From Bacillota bacterium (GTDB taxonomy: Bacteria > Bacillota > Clostridia > Christensenellales > Christensenellaceae), in contig JAEWMJ010000018.1 in NCBI GenBank assembly GCA_023393165.1, positions 140,454 to 204,453 on the forward strand: DNA of 64,000 bases, given 5' to 3'. Of the stretch, positions 33,512-41,678 are shown piece by piece. Below the pieces are notes generated by a model that worked only from the letters and a program-made list of their open reading frames with translations, was not told where the DNA came from and made no database searches. The first letter of the stretch is position 1; every line of letters starts with the position of its first letter. The position numbers and the translations under genes were made by a program.

Positions 33512-33571
33512 TGGGTTGAAACCGTTTAACGGTTGAAATATATGGAATACTAATTTTAAGGAGAATAAAAA

Positions 33572-33811
33572 ATGGCAGTAAAAATGAGATTAAAGAGACT
33601 GGGATCCAAAAAGAATCCTTTTTACAGGATCGTTATTGCTGACGCCAGAGCGCCCAGGGACGGAAGATTTATTGAAGAAATCGGATATTACAATCCTTTG
33701 ACAAAAGATCTGAAACTGGACAACGAAAAAGCGGCCGATTGGGTTAAAAAAGGTGTTCAGCCCACAGAAACCGTACGTTCACTGCTCAAAAAAAGCGGCG
33801 CAATAGAATAG
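33572..33811 (+). CDS. rpsP: 30S ribosomal protein bS16
   Basis: bS16 stabilises the 5' domain of 16S rRNA. The 79-residue product begins MAVKMRLKRLGSKKNPFYRI and contains ADARAPRDGRFIEEIGYYNP, both diagnostic. AAGGAG precedes the ATG. It lies 60 bases after ffh and leads the set khpA-rimM-trmD-rplS. Confidence 0.98.
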   Translation: MAVKMRLKRLGSKKNPFYRIVIADARAPRDGRFIEEIGYYNPLTKDLKLDNEKAADWVKKGVQPTETVRSLLKKSGAIE

Positions 33812-33824
33812 GAGATTCGTCTTT

Positions 33825-34055
33825 ATGGTAGAACTGGTTAAATATATCGCAAAAGCGTTGGTAGATAATCCTGGCGAAGTTAAGGTTAACCAGCGCGAAG
33901 AAGAAGACGCCTATGTAATCGAACTGACGGTTGCACCCGATGATATGGGCAAGGTGATAGGAAAACAGGGCAGAATTGCCAAAGCGATCCGCACCGTTGT
34001 AAAAGCGTCTTCGGTAAAATCCGAAAAGAAATATGTTGTGGATATCATCGACTAA
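33825..34055 (+). CDS. khpA: KH-domain RNA-binding protein KhpA
   Basis: A 76-residue single KH-domain protein (YlqC/KhpA) that in streptococci pairs with KhpB/EloR and affects cell elongation and RNA. The GxxG loop appears as GKVIGKQGRIAKAIRTVVKA. Located between rpsP and rimM as in most Bacillota; rimM starts on the base after its stop. Confidence 0.95.
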   Translation: MVELVKYIAKALVDNPGEVKVNQREEEDAYVIELTVAPDDMGKVIGKQGRIAKAIRTVVKASSVKSEKKYVVDIID

Positions 34056-34580
34056 ATGAAAAAAGAGTTTTTTGAGCTTGGGCGTATATTGAAACCGCAG
34101 GGGATACGTGGAGAAGTAAAGATTGAAGCGTATACGGACGATATCGGAAGATTTGAATATCTTCCGCATGTATTCCTGAAGCAAAATTCCGAAATGGTCA
34201 GGATCGAGCTGGAGGAGCAAAGGACGGACAATGCTTTTGCTTATCTCAAACTAAAGGGCATCAACGACAGGAACCAGGCCGAAACCCTGCGCGGGAAATA
34301 CCTTTATATCGACAGGGAAAACGCCGCGGCCCTTCCGGAGGGCCGGCATTACATTGAGGATATGATAGGCCTTTCCGTAGTGGATACGGAAGGCAATGAA
34401 CTGGGACGCCTTGCCGAAATCATACAGACGGGCGCAGCGGATGTGTTTCGGACCGTTGGAAAGCGGAATATGATGTTTCCGTCCATTCCTGGGGTCGTGC
34501 TCAAAACGGACGTTGATGGAGGCAGTATTCTGGTGGATGCCGGGAGGCTGCAAGAGGTCTGCGTTTATGATGATATTTAA
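34056..34580 (+). CDS. rimM: 16S rRNA processing protein RimM
   Basis: RimM assists maturation of the 30S head, binding uS19. The 174-residue protein has the N-terminal barrel beginning ELGRILKPQGIRGEVKIEAY and the C-terminal PRC-barrel with HYIEDMIGLSVVD and PSIPGVVLKTDVDGGSILVD. The start abuts the khpA stop. It overlaps the trmD start by 14 bases. Confidence 0.96.
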   Translation: MKKEFFELGRILKPQGIRGEVKIEAYTDDIGRFEYLPHVFLKQNSEMVRIELEEQRTDNAFAYLKLKGINDRNQAETLRGKYLYIDRENAAALPEGRHYIEDMIGLSVVDTEGNELGRLAEIIQTGAADVFRTVGKRNMMFPSIPGVVLKTDVDGGSILVDAGRLQEVCVYDDI

Positions 34581-35322
34581 CTGCCTGACCATATTCCCGG
34601 AAATGTTCGGCGGATTTATTGAATCAAGTTTATGCGGCAAAGCGATTGCAAGCAGCATAATTGAAGTAAATCTCATAAATTACCGCGATTATACCCAAGA
34701 CAAGCACAACCGCGTGGACGATTACCCATTTGGGGGCGGCGCGGGAATGCTGATTATGTGCCAGCCGGTGTTTGATTGTTTCAGCGATCTGAAGAACAAA
34801 TATGCGGAGAAAAAAACATGCAACATATATATGTCTGCTGCCGGGAAAACGCTAGACCAGAAAACGGCAAAAGAACTTTCCGGATACGAGGTTTTAAATA
34901 TACTTTGCGGTCATTACGAAGGCGTAGACCAGCGGATTATAGATAATTGCATTGACAGGGAAATATCCATAGGAGATTATGTGCTGACGGGCGGCGAACT
35001 GCCGGCAATGGTTCTGATGGACTGCGTCATGCGGTATGCGGGCGTATTATCTAATGAAGAATCCCATGCGGAGGAATCCCATTACGACGGATTTCTGGAA
35101 TATCCACAGTATACCCGGCCTGCCGAATTCAGGGGACTCAATGTTCCTGAGGTGCTGCTGTCCGGTCATCACGCCAATATCAAGGAATGGCAGCGGGAAA
35201 TGTCCCTGAGAAAAACGGCGCAAATACGCCCGGATCTCTTAAAAAAGGCTGATTTATCAGAAAAAGACCTTAAATTGCTCGAAAAACATAAAATCTTTCT
35301 TGATTTAGAGAAGGGTTTATGA
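34567..35322 (+). CDS. trmD: tRNA (guanine37-N1)-methyltransferase TrmD
   Basis: TrmD makes m1G37 in tRNAs with a G36, preventing +1 frameshifts. The 251-residue product has the deep trefoil knot motifs GGGAGMLIMCQPV, LCGHYEGVDQRI and GDYVLTGGELPAMV, and the C-terminal ...RPDLLKKADLS region. I start at ATG 34567 (MMIFNCLTIFPEMF), preceded by AGAGG; an upstream in-frame ATG at 34513 would add a non-family extension inside rimM. Confidence 0.97.
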   Translation: MMIFNCLTIFPEMFGGFIESSLCGKAIASSIIEVNLINYRDYTQDKHNRVDDYPFGGGAGMLIMCQPVFDCFSDLKNKYAEKKTCNIYMSAAGKTLDQKTAKELSGYEVLNILCGHYEGVDQRIIDNCIDREISIGDYVLTGGELPAMVLMDCVMRYAGVLSNEESHAEESHYDGFLEYPQYTRPAEFRGLNVPEVLLSGHHANIKEWQREMSLRKTAQIRPDLLKKADLSEKDLKLLEKHKIFLDLEKGL

Positions 35323-35328
35323 TAAAAT
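35300..35328 (+). promoter_or_regulatory. SigA-type promoter for rplS
   Basis: TTGATT (35300-35305), 17-base spacer, TAAAAT (35323-35328). The -35 and spacer lie in the last codons of trmD. The transcript would begin near 35335 and include the folded leader before rplS. Confidence 0.6.
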
Positions 35329-35344
35329 TTCATGTGTTTGTATT

Positions 35345-35385
35345 ACGGACGGTCCGCTGCCTAGATCAGTAGGTAAGAACGTCTA
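35345..35385 (+). promoter_or_regulatory. Candidate L19 autoregulatory leader
   Basis: GGACG (35347-35351) pairs with CGTCT (35380-35384) and GCCTA with TAGGT (35359-35374) inside it, leaving GTCCGCT and AAGAA as unpaired bulges. It sits directly before rplS. Bacillota are known to carry L19 leader RNAs at this position; I assign this by location and structure only. Confidence 0.45.
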
Positions 35386-35411
35386 TGGGGGAAGGAGGCT
35401 TCATAAAAGAA

Positions 35412-35753
35412 ATGAACGAAATAATTAAAGCCGTAGAAAAGCAGCAGCTGAAAACCGATCTTCCGGAAATGAAAATCGGCGATACGCTGAAAGTTTATGT
35501 TAAGGTTATTGAAGGCACAAGGGAAAGAGTCCAGGTTTTTGAAGGGTATCTGATTGCCCGCAAAGGCGGCGGGCTGACCGAAACCATCACCGTTCGCCGT
35601 GTTACTTATGGTATCGGCGTGGAGAGAACTTTTCCCGTACATTCGCCGCGCATCGATAAAATCGAGGTTGTCAGAAACGGACGGGTTCGCAGAGCGAAAC
35701 TTTATTATCTGCGTGACAGAGTCGGCAAAGCAGCCAGAATCAAAGAAAAATAA
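35412..35753 (+). CDS. rplS: 50S ribosomal protein bL19
   Basis: bL19 sits at the 30S-50S interface. The 113-residue product begins MNEIIKAVEKQQLKTDLPEM and contains VFEGYLIARKGGG and HSPRIDKIEVVRNGRVRRAK. AAGGAGG (35391-35397) is 14 bases from ATG 35412, rather far. The ATG at 35385 is upstream of that site and would add nine non-family residues. An intrinsic terminator follows. Confidence 0.96.
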   Translation: MNEIIKAVEKQQLKTDLPEMKIGDTLKVYVKVIEGTRERVQVFEGYLIARKGGGLTETITVRRVTYGIGVERTFPVHSPRIDKIEVVRNGRVRRAKLYYLRDRVGKAARIKEK

Positions 35754-35765
35754 GATAACAAAAAT

Positions 35766-35790
35766 GGGGGGCTGGAGAGGCCCCTTTTTT
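35766..35790 (+). terminator. Rho-independent terminator of rplS operon
   Basis: GGGGGGC and GGCCCC form a G-C stem with a single internal mismatch, followed by six T. It lies 12 bases after the rplS stop and closes the ffh-rplS operon before a long non-coding repeat cluster. Confidence 0.75.
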
Positions 35791-35811
35791 CTTACTCGGC
35801 GGAGCGGAGCC

Positions 35812-35840
35812 GAGCGCACGCCCAAGCGTGATGAAGCGAG
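35812..35840 (+). repeat. Family C repeat, copy C2
   Basis: Core GAGCGCACGCCCAAGCGTG followed by ATGAAGCGAG; related sequence continues to about 35890 (GGCGGAAGCTCACTGAACGC). This opens the 500-base gap between rplS and rbgA, which holds C2, B4, C3 and A7 in that order and no gene. Confidence 0.8.
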
Positions 35841-35964
35841 GCGGAAGCTCACTGAACGCGAGATGAATGAAAGCGCGGGCCAAAAAAACTACCCGACGCG
35901 CAGCATGAATCCTCAGTGAAGCGGAAAGCTTGATGGGTTGTAAATCCTAGGTTGTTCATCTTTA

Positions 35965-36012
35965 CACCTCATCAGTCACCTGCGGCGACAGCTTCCCCTC
36001 CAAGGGGAAGCC
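35965..36012 (+). repeat. Family B repeat, copy B4
   Basis: CACCTCATCAGTCACCTGC then GGCGACA and the perfect hairpin GCTTCCCCT/AGGGGAAGC (35991-36011). Closely matches the reverse complement of B2. No DUF559 gene and no inverted partner are seen nearby. Confidence 0.8.
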
Positions 36013-36063
36013 TATATAAGCGCGAATCCGCAGTGAAGCGGGGAGACTGTGTCGGAAGGAGCC

Positions 36064-36092
36064 GAGTGCACGCCTAAGCGTGATGAAACGAG
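36064..36092 (+). repeat. Family C repeat, copy C3
   Basis: Core GAGTGCACGCCTAAGCGTG followed by ATGAAACGAG; about 250 bases after C2 in the same orientation and with a similar downstream GGCGGAAGCTxxCTGAA sequence. Confidence 0.8.
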
Positions 36093-36180
36093 GCGGAAGC
36101 TAGCTGAATATGAGGCGAACGCGATGCATGAGCCCTTAATGAAGCGGCGGAAGAGATATTTCTGGAAATAATTATTTTAA

Positions 36181-36230
36181 TTTTGGTTTTCTTTGGGTTA
36201 CCTTTCTTTTTTCTAAAAGAAAGGTAACAA
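36181..36230 (+). repeat. Family A hairpin repeat, copy A7
   Basis: Flank TTTTGGTTTTCTTTGG (36181-36196), then a perfect 14-bp hairpin: GTTACCTTTCTTTT (36197-36210), TTCT, AAAAGAAAGGTAAC (36215-36228). It is the best-preserved copy and lies 24 bases before the rbgA start. Confidence 0.9.
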
Positions 36231-36253
36231 TAAAACGATCGGAGCCGAGCTGG

Positions 36254-37099
36254 ATGGACATTCAATGGTACCCGGGGCACATGCAGCGTGCCAAACGGAA
36301 GCTTTCGGAACAATTGAAGCTGATAGACGTCATAATAGAGGTTTTGGACGCGAGGCTTCCCCACGGCACACAAAACCCGGATTTTGACGAATTATTTGCC
36401 GGGAAAAGACGTTTTTATATATTAAACAAGGCGGATCTGGCCGATCCTTCTGTTACAAAAAAATGGCTTGAGTATTACCGCAGGCAGGGAATTTCCTGCG
36501 CGGAATTTTCGGCTCCCACATCCGATCCGAAGCATCTAATGGAAAATATCCTTAAAGTCGTTCAGGAAATGGTGGAGCGTTACCGCGCAAAAGGAATGGA
36601 AAAAACAGTGCGCGCGATGGTGGCCGGCATACCAAACGTGGGCAAATCCGCCGTGCTGAACCGCCTGGCAGGATCGGGAAAAATGAAGCAAGGCAATATG
36701 CCGGGGGTCACCCGCGGGCTGCAGTGGGCGCGGATCAGTCCTTATTTTGAAGTGATGGATACTCCGGGAATACTGATGCCTAAAATAGAAAACGAACAAA
36801 CAGCCGCAAAAATCGCCGCTATCGGATCTATCCGGCAGGAAGTGCTGGATGTGGAAAGCATCGCATATTATGTAATACAAATATTAACAAAAAATTCACC
36901 CAATTTACTCAAAAAGAGGTATAATTTAGATAGTTTGGATTCTGACGCCTATGAAGTATTGAAAGAAATATGCAGGAAACGCGGTTTTCTTTTAAAAGGC
37001 GGAGAGATGGACACTGAAAGAGGGGCAAGGATCGTGCTGGACGAATTTAAAAACGGAAAGATCGGCAGGGTTTCGCTGGAGGTGCCGGATGAAGGCTGA
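36254..37099 (+). CDS. rbgA: Ribosome biogenesis GTPase RbgA (YlqF)
   Basis: RbgA is needed for late 50S assembly in Gram-positives. The 281-residue protein has the circularly permuted GTPase order: G4 LNKADL (about 55-60) comes first, then G1 GIPNVGKSAVLNRL (about 125; Ala follows the GKS instead of the usual Thr), GVTRG and G3 DTPGIL (about 168), with a C-terminal RNA-binding ANTAR-like helical domain. It begins MDIQWYPGHMQRAKR. ATG 36254 lacks a strong SD. It overlaps rnhB by 11 bases, the usual pairing. Confidence 0.96.
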   Translation: MDIQWYPGHMQRAKRKLSEQLKLIDVIIEVLDARLPHGTQNPDFDELFAGKRRFYILNKADLADPSVTKKWLEYYRRQGISCAEFSAPTSDPKHLMENILKVVQEMVERYRAKGMEKTVRAMVAGIPNVGKSAVLNRLAGSGKMKQGNMPGVTRGLQWARISPYFEVMDTPGILMPKIENEQTAAKIAAIGSIRQEVLDVESIAYYVIQILTKNSPNLLKKRYNLDSLDSDAYEVLKEICRKRGFLLKGGEMDTERGARIVLDEFKNGKIGRVSLEVPDEG

Positions 37100-37730
37100 G
37101 GCGCAGCAAGAACTTTTGCAAAAACTGATTCAAACTGAAAATGAATGCAGGCAAAAGGGATTCCGCAGAATCGCGGGCGCTGATGAAGCGGGACGCGGTC
37201 CGCTGGCGGGTCCGGTTGTCGCCGCATGCGTAATAATGCCCGAAGACGGGCTTATTCCAGGTGTAAACGATTCTAAAAAGCTTTCTGAAGCAAAACGGGA
37301 AGAATTATACGAAAAGATCATAAAGACTGCGGTGTCATACCGGACAGGCATTGTGGAGCAGGACGTTATTGACGAACTGAATATTCTGGCGGCTACGCGG
37401 CTTGCGTTCAAGCGCGCAATAGATTCCATGGAAATCACTCCGGATTACCTTTATACCGATATGATAGACAAGCTGGACATTGCGCTTCCCTGGACGCCCA
37501 TAGTAAAGGGGGACGCGCAAATGTATTCGGTTGCGGCTGCATCTATCGTGGCAAAAGTTACGAGAGACAGGATCATGCGGGAATACGACAAGCTGTATCC
37601 GGAATACGGCTTTGTGCGTCATAAGGGCTACGGTACCGCAGAACATATGGATGCTATACGCAAATACGGCCCGACGCCTCTGCACAGGCGTTCGTTTATA
37701 AAGAAACTGACGGGCGAAGGATATGAGTAA
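37089..37730 (+). CDS. rnhB: Ribonuclease HII
   Basis: RNase HII removes ribonucleotides from DNA and RNA primers. The 213-residue protein shows RIAGADEAGRGPLAGPVVAA (first catalytic Asp-Glu), NDSKKLSEAKRE, the YTDMIDKL segment and VAKVTRDRIM with the last acidic sites. GGAGGTG inside the rbgA end precedes the ATG. It overlaps yraN by eight bases. Confidence 0.97.
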   Translation: MKAEAQQELLQKLIQTENECRQKGFRRIAGADEAGRGPLAGPVVAACVIMPEDGLIPGVNDSKKLSEAKREELYEKIIKTAVSYRTGIVEQDVIDELNILAATRLAFKRAIDSMEITPDYLYTDMIDKLDIALPWTPIVKGDAQMYSVAAASIVAKVTRDRIMREYDKLYPEYGFVRHKGYGTAEHMDAIRKYGPTPLHRRSFIKKLTGEGYE

Positions 37731-38082
37731 TCAAAGCGTAGGAAAATTAGGGGAAGACCTTGTCTGCTGCCATTTAAAGAAAAACGGCTATAAGATACTG
37801 GAGAGGAACTACCGGTTCCGCTGGGGTGAAATAGATATTATTGCGGCAAAAAAGGGGCAAACGGTATTTGTGGAAGTAAAGACCAGGAATTCGGACCGGT
37901 TCGGCACGCCTGCCGAAGCGGTGGGCCTGCGGAAACAAAAATCGATTATACTTGCCGCACAGCAGTATATCGTCCAAAACGGGAAAGCGGATGAAAACTA
38001 CACGTTTGACGTTGCTGAAGTAAGAATCCAAAACGGTATTCCGACCATTCATTATATAGAGAACGCATTTAGCCTCAGCTGA
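37723..38082 (+). CDS. yraN: YraN family (UPF0102) endonuclease-like protein
   Basis: A 119-residue protein of the UPF0102 family with a Holliday-junction-resolvase-like PD-(D/E)xK fold: GKLGEDLVCCHLKKNGYKIL, NYRFRWGEIDIIAAKKGQTV (Asp), and FVEVKTRNSDRFG (E-x-K). Function in cells is unclear. Members usually lie between rnhB and comM or dprA; here a glycosylation island follows instead. Confidence 0.92.
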   Translation: MSNQSVGKLGEDLVCCHLKKNGYKILERNYRFRWGEIDIIAAKKGQTVFVEVKTRNSDRFGTPAEAVGLRKQKSIILAAQQYIVQNGKADENYTFDVAEVRIQNGIPTIHYIENAFSLS

Positions 38083-38124
38083 CAAAGCAGTAAACGCCCC
38101 CGGCGGCGGCGTTAAACTGAGGCT
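38071..38124 (+). terminator. Nested hairpin at the yraN 3' end
   Basis: AGCCTCAG (38071-38078) pairs with CTGAGGCT (38117-38124), enclosing AACGCC/GGCGTT (38093-38113). The left arm overlaps the yraN stop. No T run follows, so it may reduce rather than stop read-through into the next gene. Confidence 0.45.
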
Positions 38125-38142
38125 GGCTAAAAGAGGATGCTT

Positions 38143-39582
38143 ATGAGAAAAAATACGGCTTTGTTCTATATTATGACCGCGGCTTTGGTGGCGCTGATGT
38201 GCGCGGCGGCGGTATATGAAGAAAGCAACTTGATAATCTTTATCAGCGGCGCGGTATTTATGACCGTAATATTTGCCGCGTATATTCATACCAATAAAAC
38301 GAACTATTCCGTTCCGTCACCAAAGAGAACATTTATCGTGCTGCTGGCAGTAGGCGTACTGATGCGTTTTGTACTAGCGGCAGCCATATTCGGCTATCCG
38401 ACGGACATCAATTGCTTTTTAGGCTGGTCTCAGGCCGCATACGGCGGGGGAGTGGACCATTTCTATACAAGCGGTATTTTTGCCGATTATCCGCCGCTGT
38501 ATATGTATGTACTTTACTTTTTAGGCGCTCTGCAAAGCGTTTTTCAGATATCCGCAAACGTATTTTTAATCAAAATGCCTGCAATTTTATGCGACGTTGC
38601 GATTGCCCTGTTCCTTTATGATTTTGCTGTGAAAACTCTGTCCAAAGAAGAACACGGGCTATCAAAAAATAACACGGTTCCGCTGCTCATATTTGCGTGC
38701 GTTATGATGAACCCTACGGTCATCATGAACTCGGCTGTCTGGGGCCAGATAGACATCATATATACATTGATGTCCTGCGTCTGCATTTATATGCTTGCTC
38801 AAAGGAAGTTTTCTTTGTCCATCATACTTTTCGCGTTCTCTTTGCTCTTAAAAGTGCAGACCATCCTGCTGGGCCCTGTAATACTGTTTGCTGTGATATA
38901 CGGATTTATGAAAAAGGAAACGCGAAAACATACGCTTGTGCAGTTGACCGCCGGCGTCGGAATTTCCGCGGCGCTCTGCCTGCTGCTAATTCTGCCGTTT
39001 ACAGGCGGGAGGCCGCTTACATGGATTATCGATCTGTATTTGCGCAGTTTGGGCGGATACCCGTACGTTACGGTTAACGGATTCAATTTATATGGAATTT
39101 TCGGCTTGAACTGGGCGCCGCTTGATACCACGCAGTTCCTTGGTCTGCCCTATAACATATGGGGTATAATTGCAATCGCGGCGGTATGCGTGTACGCAGC
39201 GTGGCTTTATATAAAAGCTCCGAGGGGCAAATATCTTTTTAACCTGACGGCATTCATCATGTTTGGGGTATACATATTTTCGCACAGCATGCATGAACGC
39301 TATTCCTTCGCGGTACCGTTATTCCTTTTGTTTTCCTACTGTTATATCCGGGATAAAAGAATATTTTACGCGTCCCTGCTCACGTCTTTGGCCCTGCTGG
39401 CAAACCAGTGCGTCGCGCTCCAATATTATGCCCAATGGATCCCGTATCCGATTATGGCCATTGTATCCGCTTTGAATCTTGCTGCATTTGCATACACTGC
39501 TGCAGTGATTACTAAAATTGCATTGGAATACCATAAAATAACGAATAAAGGTAAGGTTACTAATGGAAATGGAGAAGAATGA
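38143..39582 (+). CDS. GT-C fold membrane glycosyltransferase, mannosyltransferase-related
   Basis: A 479-residue multi-pass membrane protein (about ten to twelve hydrophobic helices). The first external loop has YPTDINCFLGWSQ (Asp about 86), consistent with the catalytic acidic residue of GT-C enzymes that take sugars from polyprenyl-phosphate donors. YPPLYMYVLYFLGAL and HSMHERYSFAVPLFLLF also fit the predicted mannosyltransferase-related membrane group. Substrate unknown. ATG 38143 is preferred (GAGG 6 bases upstream) over ATG 38137. It overlaps the next gene by 20 bases, so the two act together. Confidence 0.75.
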   Translation: MRKNTALFYIMTAALVALMCAAAVYEESNLIIFISGAVFMTVIFAAYIHTNKTNYSVPSPKRTFIVLLAVGVLMRFVLAAAIFGYPTDINCFLGWSQAAYGGGVDHFYTSGIFADYPPLYMYVLYFLGALQSVFQISANVFLIKMPAILCDVAIALFLYDFAVKTLSKEEHGLSKNNTVPLLIFACVMMNPTVIMNSAVWGQIDIIYTLMSCVCIYMLAQRKFSLSIILFAFSLLLKVQTILLGPVILFAVIYGFMKKETRKHTLVQLTAGVGISAALCLLLILPFTGGRPLTWIIDLYLRSLGGYPYVTVNGFNLYGIFGLNWAPLDTTQFLGLPYNIWGIIAIAAVCVYAAWLYIKAPRGKYLFNLTAFIMFGVYIFSHSMHERYSFAVPLFLLFSYCYIRDKRIFYASLLTSLALLANQCVALQYYAQWIPYPIMAIVSALNLAAFAYTAAVITKIALEYHKITNKGKVTNGNGEE

Positions 39583-41446
39583 GAACCTGCAGGAATCCCA
39601 GAACTTACAGTATGAGAATGACAACACGACCCTGCCGGAGGAAAAGGTCATACAGGACCCTCTGCCTGGAGGGTTTAAAGCCTGGAAGAATCCGATCGAC
39701 AGGAAAGATAAATGGATAATGCTGCTGATTTCAATTATATACGCAGTTGTAGCCTATGTTAATCTTGGCAGTTTTACCGCGCCCGAGACACAGACATACA
39801 TGGAGAATCCTGTGATTCTGCAGTTGGAGAAATCGACGCATATCAGCGACATACGGTATTATGCCGGTATAGGGGAAGGGACTATAGAATTTGAATACTC
39901 TTCCGACGGACTGAATTATACGCCTGTCAAGACGGAAGAAGACAAAGATGCGGTCATCGAATATCAAAATTCCAATATGTATGTCTACAGATCCACCAAG
40001 ACGGATATCGAAGCTTCCTATATCAGGATAGACGTTCTCAAACCGGGAATGAATATCAATGAAATTGCCGTTATTGATTCCGACGGAAATTTGGCTTCCG
40101 TTCAATCGGCTTCCCTGGAATCCGGCGACGCTTCGGGTAAATATGATCCGGCAAACCTGATAGACGAGCAGGACCTTGTTCCCGCAAATCCTTCTTACAT
40201 GGACGAAATGTATTTTGACGAGATATACCATGGCAGAACGGCATATGAAGATATCCATCATATGGAGCCCTACGAGATCACCCATCCGCCGCTTGGCAAG
40301 GTAATTATGACCATTGGAATCAATATCTTCGGCATGACTCCGTTTGGATGGCGCTGCGTCGGCACCCTGTTCGGAGTTCTGGTGCTGCCCATAATGTACA
40401 TATTCGCAAAGAGCCTCTTCCGCGAAAAGAAATACGCTGTTATTGCAGCGGTGCTCTTTGCAGTAGACTTTATGCATTTTTCCCAGACAAGAATAGGCAC
40501 CATAGACAGTTACAGCATCACCTGGATCATGCTGATGACATACTTTATGTACCGGTTCACACAATGCAACTTTAATTTCCAGCCGCTGAAAAAGACGCTT
40601 TTGCCTCTTTTCTTAAGCGGCCTGTTCTTCGGAATAGGCGCGGCTACAAAATGGCTGTGCATATACGCAGGCGCAGGACTTCTCGTGGTGTTTGTATATA
40701 CCATGCTCAAACGCAGGAAAGAATATAAGATCGCATGCAAAGCGCCGGATAAATATGCGCAAATTGTTAAAAATTACAAAAAAAATGTTGTTTATACTTT
40801 ATTATGGTGTATACTGTTTTTTATAATCATACCTGGCGTGATTTATGTGCTGTCCTATAAGGGCTACTGGCATAACAACGGCGAGCAGTGGGGCCTAAAA
40901 GACGTAATAGCCAATCAGAAATATATGCTGAACTACCATGCAAACCTGCATCCGGCAAACCCGCATCCATTCGCGTCAATGTGGTATACCTGGCCATTGG
41001 ATATCCGCCCGCTTCTTTTTTACAGCAACCAGACGGTTCCGAATGTGGTATCCACCATGTCCACTATGGGAAATCCGTTCATTTGGATTGGCGGTCTCAT
41101 ATCCGGAATCACGCTGACGCTGATGGCGATATTCAAGAAATACCGTTCGGGCGCGGCGGCATTCTTGGGGATCAGCGCGCTTTCGCAGATCGTTCCATGG
41201 GTGCTTGTAACCAGAGAAGTATTTATATACCATTATTTTGCAACGACGCCTTTCCTGATCCTGATCCTGACGCTGATGCTGAAGCATATAGACGAGTCAA
41301 GCGAACGGGGCAGGAGGTATACGACGATATTCGTGATCGTGTGCGTAGCCGCTTTTGCAGCATTCTATCCTGTGATTTCAGGAACGCCCGTCCCGCAGTG
41401 GTATATCAATATGATCCGGTGGCTTCCGTCCTGGCCGTTCTATTAA
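39563..41446 (+). CDS. PMT-family protein O-mannosyltransferase-like enzyme with discoidin-like insertion
   Basis: A 627-residue GT-C protein of the dolichyl/polyprenyl-phosphate-mannose protein mannosyltransferase family. After a polar N-terminus and first helix (about 53-70) comes an external segment (about 75-190) with DIRYYAGIGEGTIEFEYSSD and ASYIRIDVLKPGMNINEIAV, which resembles an F5/8 type C (discoidin) sugar-binding domain. The PMT catalytic loop YFDEIYHGRTAYEDIHHM (about 216) and THPPLGK (about 239) follow, then about nine helices. It likely glycosylates exported proteins or polymers; the acceptor is unknown. No GtrB-type donor synthase is in the window. Confidence 0.8.
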   Translation: MEMEKNENLQESQNLQYENDNTTLPEEKVIQDPLPGGFKAWKNPIDRKDKWIMLLISIIYAVVAYVNLGSFTAPETQTYMENPVILQLEKSTHISDIRYYAGIGEGTIEFEYSSDGLNYTPVKTEEDKDAVIEYQNSNMYVYRSTKTDIEASYIRIDVLKPGMNINEIAVIDSDGNLASVQSASLESGDASGKYDPANLIDEQDLVPANPSYMDEMYFDEIYHGRTAYEDIHHMEPYEITHPPLGKVIMTIGINIFGMTPFGWRCVGTLFGVLVLPIMYIFAKSLFREKKYAVIAAVLFAVDFMHFSQTRIGTIDSYSITWIMLMTYFMYRFTQCNFNFQPLKKTLLPLFLSGLFFGIGAATKWLCIYAGAGLLVVFVYTMLKRRKEYKIACKAPDKYAQIVKNYKKNVVYTLLWCILFFIIIPGVIYVLSYKGYWHNNGEQWGLKDVIANQKYMLNYHANLHPANPHPFASMWYTWPLDIRPLLFYSNQTVPNVVSTMSTMGNPFIWIGGLISGITLTLMAIFKKYRSGAAAFLGISALSQIVPWVLVTREVFIYHYFATTPFLILILTLMLKHIDESSERGRRYTTIFVIVCVAAFAAFYPVISGTPVPQWYINMIRWLPSWPFY

Positions 41447-41678
41447 TCTCGGCGGGGGAACTTTTCCCCCGTCCGACGCTTCGCTGCCACCCCCTTTTTA
41501 ATGTATCCGCATGCAACTTCATACGGGAAGTTGATGCGGATGATTAAAGTGGTTGTTAGGGCTTGAATAGCGGGAGAAGCGTAGATATGACATATTAATT
41601 ATGTTTGGTTTTCTTTGGGGTCCCCTTTCTTTTCCCAAAAGAAAGGGGACAAAAAAAGCATAAATTGATCGAGGTTGA
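41447..41678. other. Gap after PMT gene: two hairpins and repeat A8
   Basis: The 232-base gap contains a C/G hairpin (CGGGGGAA with TTTTCCCCCG near 41452-41472), then ATCCGCATGCAACTTC (41505-41520) pairing with GAAGTTGATGCGGAT (41527-41541) with one bulged G, and repeat A8. No gene is visible. Confidence 0.6.
41601..41650 (+). repeat. Family A hairpin repeat, copy A8
   Basis: Flank TTTGGTTTTCTTTGG then arms GTCCCCTTTCTTTT (41620-41633) and AAAAGAAAGGGGAC (41637-41650). Relative to A7, TTA to TCC in the left arm is matched by TAA to GGA in the right, a double compensatory change that keeps the stem intact. Confidence 0.9.

Noticed and set aside
19892..36012. CRISPR array made of the family B or A repeats
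   Set aside because: Copies are few, scattered over kilobases, in both orientations and without regular spacers; no cas genes.
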